Source: Erythroxylum novogranatense (lineage: Eukaryota > Streptophyta > Magnoliopsida > Malpighiales > Erythroxylaceae). Taken from it: 64,000 nt of DNA. The stretch's first letter is position 1. Each line of letters begins with the position of its first letter. The notes under the pieces were generated by a model that had not been told where the DNA came from, searched no databases, and was given only the letters and a program-made list of their open reading frames with translations. Of the stretch, positions 48,993-60,728 are shown one piece after another. Both the position numbers and the translations under genes were made by a program. The stretch spans positions 36,845,402 to 36,909,401 of the forward strand of contig CM057230.1 in assembly GCA_029891385.1 (NCBI GenBank), written 5' to 3'.

Positions 48993-51087
48993 TGTTGGAG
49001 TTATGTAAATATAGTGCCCTGGAAAGCAAGTGTATTTACATGCAACTTTATCTTCTTCAGTTACAGTTTTGTAATGAAAATATTTATTATTAATAAAACA
49101 AAAGAGTTTGGTTTTATCTGTATGAGCATTATATATCTGGTCATAAGGTACTAAGATTCATTTGTAAGTAATATACATATACATAGAGATGTATGGGAAA
49201 CATGTATATTATTAGAATCAATTAATTGATTCACAGTTGAATAATCAAGTTGGTCGTTTGATTATGGTTTAGATCATAGTGTTGCGATTTATCTCCATAT
49301 AAGTAAAGGAGTTTACTTAAAGGGAATGATGAGTTTCATATCATGATAGTAGTAGACTATCGATAATGGCACTATTAAATGAATTGGAATCAAGTATGTT
49401 TTCAAGAATAAAGTGGGTCGTTACTTTAATCTTAAAACATACAACTTAAGCATTATTATTATGAACCACAATCTTGATGAGTGGTGAACTCATATGTGTT
49501 TCATTATAATTCTTGATATGATAGGAATGGATTTTTACAGGTATTAATCCGATTATCGCATTTTGAAATTATTAATTGAAACATGTATCGAGGAACATTT
49601 ACTCAAATAAAGAGTTTATAGTGTTATCATCTCTTCTAGATGTTTTAAGGAGATTTGGTGATTAAGCTGGCGCGATGGTTTGATGGACTAGCTACCCATC
49701 AAGTCTTAACACTAAGATGAGATCTTATGTGTTAATCACCATATAAAGTAAAATGAGAGATCTAGAAGGAAAAATCAACATAAGGGCAAAACGGTAATTT
49801 TACCCTTTATTGTGCGGATGGCTATAATAAGGTTCTAAATAGGGTTTGCAATTGGACATATTCTCATAATATTTAATAATTCAAGAGTTCAACTAATTGT
49901 CTTTAGTGGAATGACATTTAGTTAATAAGCTAGAATTAATTCCAATGAGAATGAATTATTTCTGGGCTTATTGGAGCTTGAATTATTAAAGTCCAATAAG
50001 ATTTCCCACTTGGCTTTAAGGAAGGTTATCAAGCTAAGTAAGAAGTATTTTGGAGGCTTTAGAAGTCCATAATTGAATGATGGGCTTATACTAATTAATG
50101 GTTAATTGGAAGCCCATATGTTCATTTAGAAATGGGCTTGTTTTGGTTTAATGTAATTGATTAGATTAATTATATTAAAATAATTTTTTTAAATGGAGAA
50201 GAAACAATTTCGAAATTGTGTTAGGTTAGATGTGTAACCACACATTTGACATTAAAATACTAAATAAAGATGGTCTTTATTATGGTTCATCATTATTAAA
50301 TGGAGTTATGAACTTACCATTAAATGGTTTAATGGTTGGCTTTTAATGTTGGCATGTAACCTATTTGTATTCATTAGATTAAAGATGAAAGATGTGCATT
50401 AGATGGACCATCTTCCTTCTTTCTTCTTGCCAAAACCGAAATGGGTATTCAATTATAGGTTATGGTCTTTTCAAATAGCCATTTAAAGATAAATGAAGTA
50501 AGTCTCATTTATTGGCTATTTGATGAGTGATTAATGTAAGTGATGCATTGGATGCCTCTCACTTTTCATTTCATGCATATTTCGAAATTGAGATGTAAGA
50601 AAGGGTTCTTGCATGGTTTTTAGACATTCTCTCCTTTCATGCAAGGTAGAACCGAAATTCCTAAGTGAAAGAATTGAAAGAGTTTCAATTTTGGTTCTTC
50701 TTCTTCTAAGAAAATCTTCTCCAAATATTTCTTCTCCTTTCCCACCAAAGGATTTTGTTAACCTAGTTGTCCTTGAAGAACAAGTGGTAAATCTAATTGG
50801 TTGAGGATACTACAACAAGGAAGAAGATAGATTGCTAAAGGAAAAGACTCAAAAGCAAAGGATTTGGATATAAGAAGGAGATGATAGCGGAAATGAGGAT
50901 TTAAAGTCATAGCGAAGGAGTCGGTAATTCCTTTTATCTTGTTCTTGGTTTTATTATCCTTATACCATATCATGTATGGATTAGCATGTTGATTTGGATA
51001 TATTGCTTCCGCTGCAAGATGATTTCTTAAAAGTTTTGAAATCTATCATTTCTCCATACTAAGCATGCTTTCTTTTCCGATCCAACA
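48993..51087 (+). repeat. Copia B 5' LTR
   Basis: It starts tgttggagttatg and ends cgatccaaca. It is highly similar to the 3' LTR over its full length, with scattered substitutions and small indels. It includes a 63-codon frame near 50613 also present at 58117, which is a by-product of the leader region and has no recognisable motif. Confidence 0.95.
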
Positions 51088-51089
51088 AT

Positions 51090-51101
51090 TGGTATCGAGC
51101 C
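51090..51101 (+). promoter_or_regulatory. Copia B primer-binding site (variant)
   Basis: It reads tggtatcgagcc, which is the initiator-Met tRNA complement with one base missing after tggtatc. It begins two bases after the LTR. Confidence 0.75.
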
Positions 51102-52577
51102 GGTTTTCATGCATGATTTGGTTCCTATATGGTGGATGCATGGGTTGGCAATCTTTTATGTATACTGCATATTTTATGTGATAGAAATATATATGGTGTA
51201 TGTTGCTCTTTTGGTTGTCCATAGAAGTTAAATTTTATCTTGTAAGATTTCTTCATTTGGTTGTAACAAGGAGGTGGTCTATCATCACCATGTTTCCTCC
51301 TTGGTTTCTTTTTCTATTTTATTTGATTTTGTAATGTTCAAAATTGATGTAATGATGAAGAAGGAGCAGCCATGGATTTAAGAAATGGAAAGGTAAAATT
51401 TTGGTGTATCCTTTTGTGTTTTGGCATAAATTTTGTGAAAACTAAGTTGCTGGAATTTTGTTTCAATGAATCATATTTCAGTTATGATTGGAAAACAAGT
51501 GCTGGTTTTTGTTTCAAAGAATCCAATTTCGGTTTTGCTAAAATACTAAGTGCTGTGTTTAATTTTCATGAAATGAGTTTCGGTTTTAATAAAACAAGTG
51601 CTGGAATTTTTGTCAAAACAAAGATTTGGTTTTCTAAAATCTAGTGCTGGAATTTTATTTTCAAAATGACAAAATTCTAATTTCATAAATGCCATTACAT
51701 TTTGTTTACCGAATGGGCGGATCATGTTAGCGAAGAGTTCAAGCGGAAGATCCAAGATGAAGAAGCATATTTTGGGCCTAAAAGGCTTGTAATTATTTTA
51801 TGTTTCTAGGATGGACAATCAAAAGTGGCTTTATTAGTTAATGTGATGAATGGAGAAATGAATGCTTGTAATATGTGATATTATGTGATTGCATGTCATT
51901 TAGAAAATTGCCAACCCTAGGCCTTGCCATGCATTCATTATGTATGAGATATATAATGAAACAATATAGGATGGATAATAAATTGCATCTAGACAAGATG
52001 GTATTTAAAACTTAAAACCCAAAAGATTGAGTGGGAGAGGATGCTCTGTGAGAGTCCACGGTCTCCAAATGATGGCCCGTTTGCATGTGGTGAAGTGTTA
52101 CTCCCCATCGGAGGGCATGGATCCTAGATCTTGCATGGTTTGGGTCTCCTTAAGGATAAGTCCACTTAATGATAGCAAATGTGACCTCCCACCGAGGCAT
52201 GATTTGTAGGTATCTTTAGTGAATGAATCAAATGGTTATACACTCAACATTTTTTATCAATAAACTGCCCACCGTAGCTCTGTTGGTAAAAGTATGGACC
52301 AAATTAAGACGCTTCTTAAAAAATTGAGCATGAGATGCTTGGTAGTTTTTGGAGTGGGAGGGTCCCAATTTTTCTTTTAATAGATAAGATGACCCACTGT
52401 CACTTAGTCTGTTATAGATAAGCAAAATAACCGTCGTATAATGTTTTAATTTTTTAAATTTTGTTAAATCTATCATCATGCATACATGCATCATGATTTT
52501 ATACAAAGTTCCATAAATTGTTGACTAATATGCTCATGTTTTAATAATTTATATTTTCAGACATAATCAACCACAAA
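51102..52577 (+). other. Copia B long untranslated leader
   Basis: About 1.5 kb separates the primer site and gag. It contains a degenerate tandem repeat (51444-51690, listed separately) and no convincing coding region. A frame at 52027-52209 has a CT/GC-rich composition but no motif. Long leaders of this sort can hold packaging signals; that is inference. Confidence 0.6.
51444..51690 (+). repeat. Degenerate tandem repeat, about five units of 47-53 bp
   Basis: Units start aagttgctgg (51444), aagtgctggt (51497), aagtgctgtg (51548), aagtgctgga (51596) and agtgctggaa (51643). Each continues with a tttttgtttca-like stretch and an atttcggttt-like stretch. The unit size shrinks slightly along the array. 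Confidence 0.75.
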
Positions 52578-53400
52578 ATGAATCCACTCACACTGCTCTT
52601 GACTAATAACAAATTGGAAAATGGAGACAAGTTTAATGAATGGAGACGTAACCTTGACATTGTTCTTCAATATGAACGTATTTCATGGGTGTTAACTGAA
52701 AATGAGCCTACACCTTTAAGTGGAGATGCAACTCCTGAGCAAGTCCAACAACATGAGCGTTGGCAGAATGCTGACAAGACTACTAAGTGTTATATTTCGC
52801 TTCGTCACATCGTGGCATGTTGCAAAAGCAAATTGCTTGTATGAAAACTGCTAGTGCAATGGTCCATCACCTACATGAGATGTTTGGTGTGAGGACTAGG
52901 TCTGCAAGAGTGAAAGCTATCCAAACCTTTCATAATCTCAGACATAAACCTGATGAACCGGTGTGGGATTACATGATGAAGGTAATCTCTACGGTCACTG
53001 AGGCTGAGATGCTTAGGGCGGATATGGATGCGGACACGTAGATGATTATGATCATCAATAGCTTAAACTCTTCTTTTCAGCAGTTTAAGTTGGACTATGA
53101 GCTCAACAGCAAGGATTACACCTTGAGTGAGTTGATGAATACCCTCCAGAGCACGGAGGAAATATTGAATATTAAGGCTCATGGGCGAAGCTAATGTAGC
53201 TTCTTCTTCTAAGCCAAGGGTAAGGGCAAGGAAAGAAGAAGGGTCCAATGAAAAGAAGGCCCAAATAGGGTCAAGGCCAAACCCATGAAAAGAAGGCCAA
53301 AGAGAACATCAAAGGAAAGTGTTTCCATTGTGATGAGATGGGCCTTTGGAAAAGAAAGCATCCGATCTACCTAGAGTCCCTCAAAGCAAACAAGGTATGG
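52578..53400 (+). pseudogene. Copia B gag (broken)
   Basis: It begins MNPLTLLLTNNKLENGDKFN, followed by EWRRNLDIVLQYERI, the usual copia gag N-terminus. After a frameshift at about 52800 the UBN2 region continues with ACMKTASAMVHHLHEMFGVR, RHKPDEPVWDYMMKV and, after a stop at 53040, NSSFQQFKLDYEL. A degraded zinc knuckle, KCFHCDEMGLWKRKHP, follows at about 53320, in which the fourth ligand Cys is not present. Gag would form the element's particles; this copy cannot make a full-length protein. Confidence 0.88.
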
Positions 53401-53439
53401 GCTTCCTAAGTTTGTTAGGAACTAGAAATGTGGCAGATT

Positions 53440-53985
53440 TATCTACTTCTTGGATATTAGATTCAGGAGCCACTAACCATGTTTGTAATTCTTTGCGGGG
53501 TTCAAGAAAGGAAAAGACTTCCTAAAGGCCGGTTTCAAGTTAAGATAGCAGATGGTTCCTATGTTTCAGCAGAATCGGTGGGAGTAGTTATCTTGGACTT
53601 TCCTAGTGGTCATAGGTTATATTTGGAAGATGTTTATTACATGCCAATGATTGTAAGGAACATGATTTACATTTTTGTCTAATAAAATCTGGCTATTCCT
53701 TATATTTTGAAAAGGTTGTTTCAATATATGAGAATAAGGATTTTATTTGTGAAGCGATAATTAAACAGGATTGTTTTTATAGAACCTATGAAAGGCTCAC
53801 TAAACACCACGTAATTGATAAAACCAAGACAATCCAATATCTCTAGCATTAATTCAAAGTATCTGTGGCATCTAAGGATGGGTCATATCAATCGAGAAAA
53901 GACTTGACAAAGCTAGTAAAGGATGGGATCCTTATGGGCTGGATAGTGATCCATTACCCACTGTGAATCTTGTATTGAAGGAAAA
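53440..53985 (+). pseudogene. Copia B protease and pre-integrase region (broken)
   Basis: At about 53446 the frame SWILDSGATNHVCNS keeps the catalytic D-S-G of the aspartic protease. A frame change then leads to KRLPKGRFQVKIADGSYVS and GHRLYLEDVYYMPMIVRNMI (53479-53682). At 53860-53985 traces of the pre-integrase zinc domain remain (LWHLRMGHINREK, then CESCIEGKMTKA), with stops between. The order is that of copia. Confidence 0.8.
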
Positions 53986-54456
53986 ATGACAAAAGCCTCA
54001 TTTCCTTCTAAAGGAAACAGATTTGAATCCACATTGGACATGGTACACACTGATGTGTGTGGGCCCACGAATATACAAGCTAGAGGAGGTTATGAATATT
54101 TCATAACTTTTATAGATGATTACTCAAGACATGGCTATTTGTATTTGATGCATAAAAAGAGTGAATCTTTTGAAAAGTTCAAAGAATTCAAAGCTGAAGC
54201 TGAGAAGCAACTTGGCAAGCCATTAAAACAGCTTCGATCAAATCGAGGTGGTGAGTATTTATCTGGAGAGTTTCAGCAATATTTAATTGACAATGGAATT
54301 GTTTTCAATTTGTCAGCTCCTCGTACACCTCAACAGAATGGTGTAGCAGAGAGGAGAAATAGAACTCTATTGGAAATGGTAAGATCAATGATGTCCTATG
54401 CTAGCCTTCCGAATCGTTACGGGATATGCCATACAAACGACAACATATCTTCTTAA
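53986..54456 (+). pseudogene. Copia B integrase core with catalytic Asp to Asn change
   Basis: An open stretch of 156 codons carries the rve core that joins element DNA to the host chromosome. The first acidic residue is in HTDVCGP (codon 54052-54054). The expected second Asp is Asn in LRSNRGGEY (codon 54241-54243). The Glu is in NGVAERRNR (codon 54349-54351). The spacing of Asn and Glu is exactly 35 residues, as in the D,D-35-E motif, so the changed residue is the catalytic one. The change is gat to aat, a transition fitting decay at a methylated site. The frame ends early at 54456 with the tail in another frame (RTLLEMVRSMMSYASLP, then the +2 frame). Confidence 0.88.
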
Positions 54457-55830
54457 CTTTGCTCCATCCAAATCGGTGCCTAAAACACCCGGGAGTTGTG
54501 AATCGGCGAGTGCCTTCATTAAGGCACTTGAGGACTTGGGGCTGTCCATTTCATGTTCTAAAGCCACGAATCCACAAAGATGGAACCAAGGTCAAGTATG
54601 TTTGTTTGTAGGATATCTACGGAACTCGAGGGTACTATTTTTACAATCCTCGTGATAGGAAGGTATTTGTGTCGACAAATGCAAACTTCTTAGAGGAAGA
54701 GTTTGTGAGAAATCACAAAGGAAGAAGTGAAGTAGTACTAAAGGAGTTAGCAATTTCATCCAAACCAAGAGTTGTTTTGGATATGATGTAACAAGATGTC
54801 GAAATGGATTCAAGAGTTGAATCGAAGTGCAACCTGAACATCAAGATGTGCCTAGACGTAGTGGGAGGTTGTGAGACAACCAGATAGGTATCGGGTTTAG
54901 GAGAAGGCTTAATTGCCATCTCGGACCAAGAAGAAACAGATCCGTTACGTATACACGGCTATTAATGATGTTGATGCAGGAAAATGGCTCAAGGCAATAG
55001 AATCGGAAATAGATTCTATGTATACTAATAAAATCAGGTCTTGTAGATCTACCACCGTGTCTAAAACCATAGGGTGTAAATGGATCTACAAAAGAAAAGG
55101 GATCGGATGGAAAGGTAGAGATCTTTAAAGCTAGATTGGTAGCTAAAGGCTATACTCAAAAGGAGGGTATAGACTACGAGGAGACTTTTCTCCGGTTGCC
55201 ATGTTTAAGTCCATCGAGATTCTTTTGGCCATAGCAGACCTATTTCGATTATGAAATATGGCAAATGGATGTCAAGACCGCAATTCGAATGGAGATCTTG
55301 AGGAGACCATTTATATGGCCCAACGGAAGGATTCATTGAGCTAAGTAATGAGCATAAGGTTTGCAAGTTGCAAATGTCCATTTATGGACTTAAGCAAGCA
55401 TCTAGGTCTTGGAACATTAGGTTTGATAAGGCTATCAAAACCTATGGGTTCATCAAAACCTAGATGAGCCTTGTTTACAAAAGAATACAAGAAGGTAAGG
55501 TTACTTTCCTAATCACGTATGTTGATGACATTACGCTCATTGGGAATGATGTGGGAATGTTATCTGCGGTTAAGGATGGTGAATGAGCAGTTTTCAATGA
55601 AGGATTTGGGAGAGGCTACCTATATTCTAGGGATCAAACTTATAAGGAGCGTAAGAACAAGAAGATAGTTTTGTCTCAACTAACCTACATTGAGAATATG
55701 CTCGATAAGTTCGCCATGCAAGATTCCAAGAGGGTTTCACTCCTACTAGACATGGAATCAAACTTTCAAAGGAACAAGCACCTAAAACCCAAGAGGAGGT
55801 TGAGCATGCATAACATTCCATATGCTTGGC
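54457..55830 (+). pseudogene. Copia B integrase tail and reverse transcriptase (broken)
   Basis: Fragments in changing frames give KWLKAIESEIDSMY at about 54985, CKWIYKRKG near 55075, [20 protein letters not shown] at about 55130, QMDVKTA at 55264, and the catalytic pair in ITYVDDITL near 55511. At least six frame changes and several stops lie between them. The region would be the polymerase of the element. All motifs are in the expected order, so the breaks are later decay. Confidence 0.82.
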
Positions 55831-56495
55831 AGTTGGTAGTTTGATGTATGCAATCTTGCACTAAACCGGATATCTACATACGCAGATGGGATGGTAGCGA
55901 TTTCATCCAATCGAGAATGGAACATTGGACTGCGGTTAAGTGTATACTTAAGTATCTTCGTAGGACGAAGAACTTAATGCTTGTTTACTCTGGAAGTAAT
56001 CTTATTCCGACGGGATATCTGATTCGATTTCCAATTAGATGTTGATTGAGGAAATCAACTTCGGTTCTATATTTATTTTAGGAGGTGGAGCCATAGTTTG
56101 GAGGAGTGTCAAGCAATCTTGTATTGCTGATTCGACTATGGAGGTTGAGTATGTTCTTTGCTTGTGAAGCAAAGAAGGAAGCGATCGGCTCGGAAGTTCC
56201 TAAATGATTTGGAGGTAGTTCAGAGGCGAAAAAGCCATTACACTTTATTGTGATAATAGTGGGGCGGTGGCTAATTCTAAAGAACCTCGGAACCACAAAG
56301 TCGCCAAACACATTGGCGAAAGTATCATCTCATAAGGAGATAATACAACGTGGAGAAGTGGATGTGGTAAAGATTCTACTGAGCAAAACCTTGCTGATCC
56401 GTTCCAAAGACATTGACTCAAAAGAGCTTTGAGGGTCACCTAGAAGGGATGGGAATGAAGGATATGTCAAACTTGCTTTAGGGCAAGTGGGAGAT
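55831..56495 (+). pseudogene. Copia B RNase H (broken) and polypurine tract
   Basis: Fragments include CTKPDIYI near 55858, RMEHWTAVKCILKYLRRTKN (55914), YCDNSGAVANSKEPRNHKVA at about 56250 and KDIDSKEL before the end at 56432. The purine run gggcaagtgggagat just before 56496 is the likely polypurine tract that primes plus-strand DNA. Confidence 0.8.
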
Positions 56496-58590
56496 TGTTG
56501 GAGTTATGTAAATATAGTGCCCTGGAAAGCAAGTGTATTTACATGTAACTATCTTCTTGATTCTGAGCTTTATAACGAAAATATTTATTATTAATAAAAC
56601 AAAAGAGTTTGGTTTTATCTGTATGAGCATTATATATTTGGTCATAAGGTACCAAGATTCATTTGTAAGTAATATACATATACATAGAGATGTATGGAAA
56701 CATGTATATTATTAGAATCTGAATTAATTGATTCACGAGTTGAATAATCAAGTTGGTCGTTTGATTATGGTTTGAGGCGTAGTGTTGCGATTTATCTCCA
56801 TATAAGTAAAGGAGTTTACTTAAAGGGAATGATGAGTTTCATATCATGATAGTAGTAGACTATCGATAATGGCACTATTAAATGAATTGGAATCAAGTAT
56901 GTTTTCAAGAATAAAGTGGGCGTTACTTTAATCTTAAAACATACAACTTAAGCATTCGCTATTATGAACCACAATCTTGATGAGTAGTGAACTCATATGT
57001 GTTTCATTATAATTCTTGATATGATCGGAATAGATTTTTACGAGGTATTAATCCGATTATCGCATGTTGGAATTATTAATTGAAACATGTATCGGGAACA
57101 TTCACTCGAATAAAGAGTTTATAGTGTTATCATCTCTTCTAGATGTTTTAAGGAGATTTGGTGATTAAGCTGGCGCGATGGTTTGATGGACTAGCTACCC
57201 ATCAAGTCTTAACACTAAGATGAGATCTTATGTGTTAATCACCATATAAAGTAAAATGAGAGATCTAGAAGGAAAAACCAATATAAGGGCAAAGCGGTAA
57301 TTTTACCCTTTGTTGTGCGGATGGCTATAATAAGGTTCTAAATAGGGTTTGCAATTGGACATATTCTCATAATATTTAATAATTCAAGAGTTCAACTAAT
57401 TGTCTTTAGTGGAATGAAATTTAGTTAATAAGCTAGAATTAATTCAATGAGAATGAATTATTTACGGGCTTATTGGAGCTTGAATTATTAAAGTCAATAA
57501 GATTCCCCACTTGGCTTTAAGGAAGGTTATCAAGCTAAGTAAGAAGTAGTTTGGAGGCTTTAGAAGTCCATAATTGAATGATGGGCTTATACTAATTAAT
57601 GGTTAATTGGAAGCCCATATGTTCATTTAGAAATGGGCTTGTTTTGGTTTAATGTAATTGATTAGATTAATTATATTAAAACAATTTTTTTAAATGGAGA
57701 AGAAGCAATTTCGAAATTGTGTTAGGTTAGATGTGTAACCACATTTGACATTAAAATACTAAATAAAGATGGTCTTTATTATGGTTCATCATTATTAAAT
57801 GGAGTTATGAACTTACCATTAAATGGTTTAATGGTTGGCTTTTAATGTTGGCATGTAACCTATTTGCATTCATTAGATTAAAGATGAAAGATGTGCATTA
57901 GATGGACCATCTTCCTTCTTTCTTCTTGCCAAAACCGAAATGGGTATTCAATTATAGGTTATGGTCTTTTCAAATAGCCATTTTAAAGATAAATGAAGTA
58001 AGTCTCATTTATTGGCTATTTGATGAGTGATTAATGTAAGAAGTGATGCATTGGATGCCTCTCACTTTTTCATTTCATGCATATTTCGAAATTGAGATGT
58101 AAGAAAGGGTTCTTGCATGGTTTTTAGACATTCTCTCCTTTCATGCAAGGTAGAACTGAAATTCCTAAGTGAAAGAATTGAAAGAGTTTCAATTTTGGTT
58201 CTTCTTCTTCTAAGAAAATCTCCTCCAAATATTTCTTTTCCTTTCCCACCAAAGGATTTTGTTAACCTAGTTGTCCTTGAAGAACAAGTGATAAATCTAA
58301 TTGGTTGAGGATACTACAATAAGGAAGAAGATAGATTGCTAAAGGAAAAGACTCAAAGGCAAAGGATTTGGATATAAGAAGGAGAGGATAAGCAATGAGG
58401 ATTTAAAGTCATGCGAAGGAGTCGGTAATTCCTTTTATCTTGTTCTTGGTTTTATTATCCTTATACCATATCATGTATGGATTAGCATGTTGATTTGGAT
58501 ATATTGCTTCCGCTGCAAGATGATTTCTTAAAAAGTTTTGAAATCTATCATTTCTCCATACTAAGCATGCTTTCTTTTTCCGATCTAACA
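56496..58590 (+). repeat. Copia B 3' LTR
   Basis: It is 2095 bp, starts tgttggagttatg and ends cgatctaaca. The atgtc duplication follows at 58591-58595. Confidence 0.95.
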
Positions 58591-59498
58591 ATGTCTGCTT
58601 TTGATAAATCGGATTTGACTGTTACGTGATTCTAAAGAATTATGATAAATGGATTTTAATGGCAATGTGACTGTGAATTATTGGGCATTTTGCATTTCAT
58701 ACACAAAGGCATGAATAGATAATGATAGTTGTGACCTGAGTCGCCACTGTACTGAAAAGAGCCTTGAGCTCGAATACCGATACCGAAACGAGCCTCGAGC
58801 TCGAAGGGAGTTAGTGCATACCCAGAGGGCTCTCCTACTCCCTAGACGCGTCTACTGAACACTGTCCACTGTTTAAACGCTCGGTCACAACACTGTAATA
58901 AATTGAGAAAGAGTCACATATGCATTACATACACATTGTGATAACTAATTTACGAAGCTTTTGAATATACTGTTATGAGAATTGGTAAATTGCTTTTTGA
59001 TGGTCTGACTGTGTTATGGTGATAATCTGTACGCTTTGGCGTAATGCATGAATTGAGTGAACCATCGATGATGGTTTCTCATTGAGTTCGCAAACTCACC
59101 CAAATTGCATCTATTTTTTAGGATCGATAGTTTAGACTCCTAGCTCCAGAGATAGACTTTTCCTGCCGTCTGAGCGCGTTGGCAAGAAAAGTGATGGCAC
59201 ACAGGTCGGTCAGCTGGGATTGATTTTAGGGATGACTTAGTATAGACTTTTGTATCAGATTTCCTTTTTGGAGTAATGTATTTAGACAGTGGAAAACTGA
59301 TAGACTTGTATATTTCTGTTGGATGTTATGAACTGAGAAAGTATCTTGGTTTTAAAAATATAGTGATTTTATATTGCAATTTTATTATATTGATGTCATG
59401 AAATCTTGTAGTATTCGTTGCTCGTAGCTCTCCTTATTGCGGGATATCGTCGGAATGACCCGAGCGTTACAGTGCGTACCTACTGATGAGGCGCTACA
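58591..59498 (+). repeat. Gypsy 5' LTR, right part
   Basis: It resumes after the target duplication and ends at gcgctaca (59498), six bases before the primer site. An alternative end at 59471 (gcgttaca) would pair better with tgtaac at the start but leaves 33 bases before the primer site. Confidence 0.75.
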
Positions 59499-59504
59499 TT
59501 TAGG

Positions 59505-59516
59505 TGGTATCAGAGC
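59505..59516 (+). promoter_or_regulatory. Gypsy primer-binding site
   Basis: tggtatcagagc, a perfect initiator-Met tRNA complement. Confidence 0.92.
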
Positions 59517-59645
59517 ATGATTTGGCATCTGTTGGGCATAGTGCATATTTAGGCTTGAATTTCAGTGAGAAAAGCAGAAATTGATCAAAATTCTTGTTGT
59601 TATGGGTCATCCGTTCTTGTGATCAGGTAGATCAACCAGCTGACC

Positions 59646-60700
59646 ATGGATCAGTCGGAGCTAGTAGGGAGTCTTCAGTGCTTCGTTACGAGGTTGCCTC
59701 ACAGAGTTAGTGAGACGGAAAGGAGGTATGATAGCGCTGTAATGGCGGTATTGATTTCTTTGGCGGCCATGATCCGCCGAGGTGAGGATGGTGGAAGGGC
59801 GAGAGAGTCTTCGACTAGATGGACTGCGACTCTGATGAGCGTTTTGATTATCGATCTCTATCCTCGAGGTCCGACATATCGATGGTGGAAGGCTGTTAAA
59901 GGCGATACCACAGACCACATATTCTAACATGGGAAGATTTCTTAAGGGCCTTCCGGGATAATTATATGCCTAAGGTTTATTTAGAGATGAAGATGTAGGA
60001 GTTCCTAGAGTTGATGCAGGGTCGGATGACAGTGGTAGAGTATGAGGTGAGGTTTAACGAGCTCATGGGGTATGCTACTATTCTGATTTCTACTGAGGCT
60101 GATAGGTGTCAGAGATTTGAGGGTGGGCTCAATCTGGAGATCCATACTAGGTTAGCCCGATCTGATATGGGCTCCTTTATTGAGTTGAGAGCTGCTGCAG
60201 TGTGGGTTAAGTAACCGAGGCGAGTCGGTGAGGCGAGTCAGGATCGAGGTAGAGATTGAGTGTGATCGGGGAAGCTCTGGTAGGAGTTTTAGCAGGCGCC
60301 AGAGCAGGACCTTCAGGAGGATCTCGGCAGTCTGGGTTTGGTCAGAGGGGGAGATTTGTACAGACTGACAGTGGTAGTGGCAGAGGTTCAGGGCAGCTTC
60401 CTCCAGAGTGTGAGCATTGCAAGAGGAGACACAGTGGAGAGTGTCGGTGGTTGACTGGAGCCTGCCTCAGGTGCGGCTCGATGGACCACCGAGTTAGGAT
60501 TGCCCTTACCTTGGGAGCTCGATCTCTATGTGGGAGATCGGCAAACAATACCTGATCTGATGAGAGTCAGGCGGTGGATCCGGACTGAGGAGCCAAGGTA
60601 GAGGCCATGGCAGAGCAGAGGGGTTCGTTGTGAGGAAGAAGGGACTGGGCAGCAGATCGCAATCCCAGGCTAGAGTCTATGCTATGACTCGTTAGGAGGC
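59646..60700 (+). pseudogene. Gypsy gag (broken) with zinc-binding region
   Basis: It starts MDQSELVGSLQCFV at 59646. The gag blocks appear in several frames: WWKAVKGDTT, WEDFLRAFRDNYMPK, FLELMQGRMTVVEYEVRFNE and CQRFEGGLNLEIHTRLA (60011-60214). Then comes a Gly/Arg-rich linker and ECKRRHSGEC-like ligands in CEHCKRRHSGECRW at 60409. Stops lie near 59927, 60000, 60214 and 60555. It belongs to the Retrotrans_gag family of chromoviruses. Confidence 0.85.
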
Positions 60701-60728
60701 TCAGGATTCCCTAGATGTTGTTGCTGGT

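Larger units (their letters stand above)
48993..58590 (+). mobile_element. Copia B: complete-length copia element nested in the gypsy LTR
   Basis: Two 2095-bp LTRs (48993-51087 and 56496-58590) flank a 5.4-kb interior. The 5-bp duplication atgtc lies at 48988-48992 and 58591-58595, which proves the insertion target was the gypsy LTR. The interior has a long leader and then gag, protease, integrase, RT and RNase H in copia order, all with frameshifts and stops. The element is 9.6 kb, large for copia because of its long LTRs. Confidence 0.95.

Noticed and set aside
50613..50804. 63-codon frame present in both copia B LTRs
   Set aside because: Conserved only because the LTRs are copies of each other. 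It has no motif and lies in the non-coding U3-R region.
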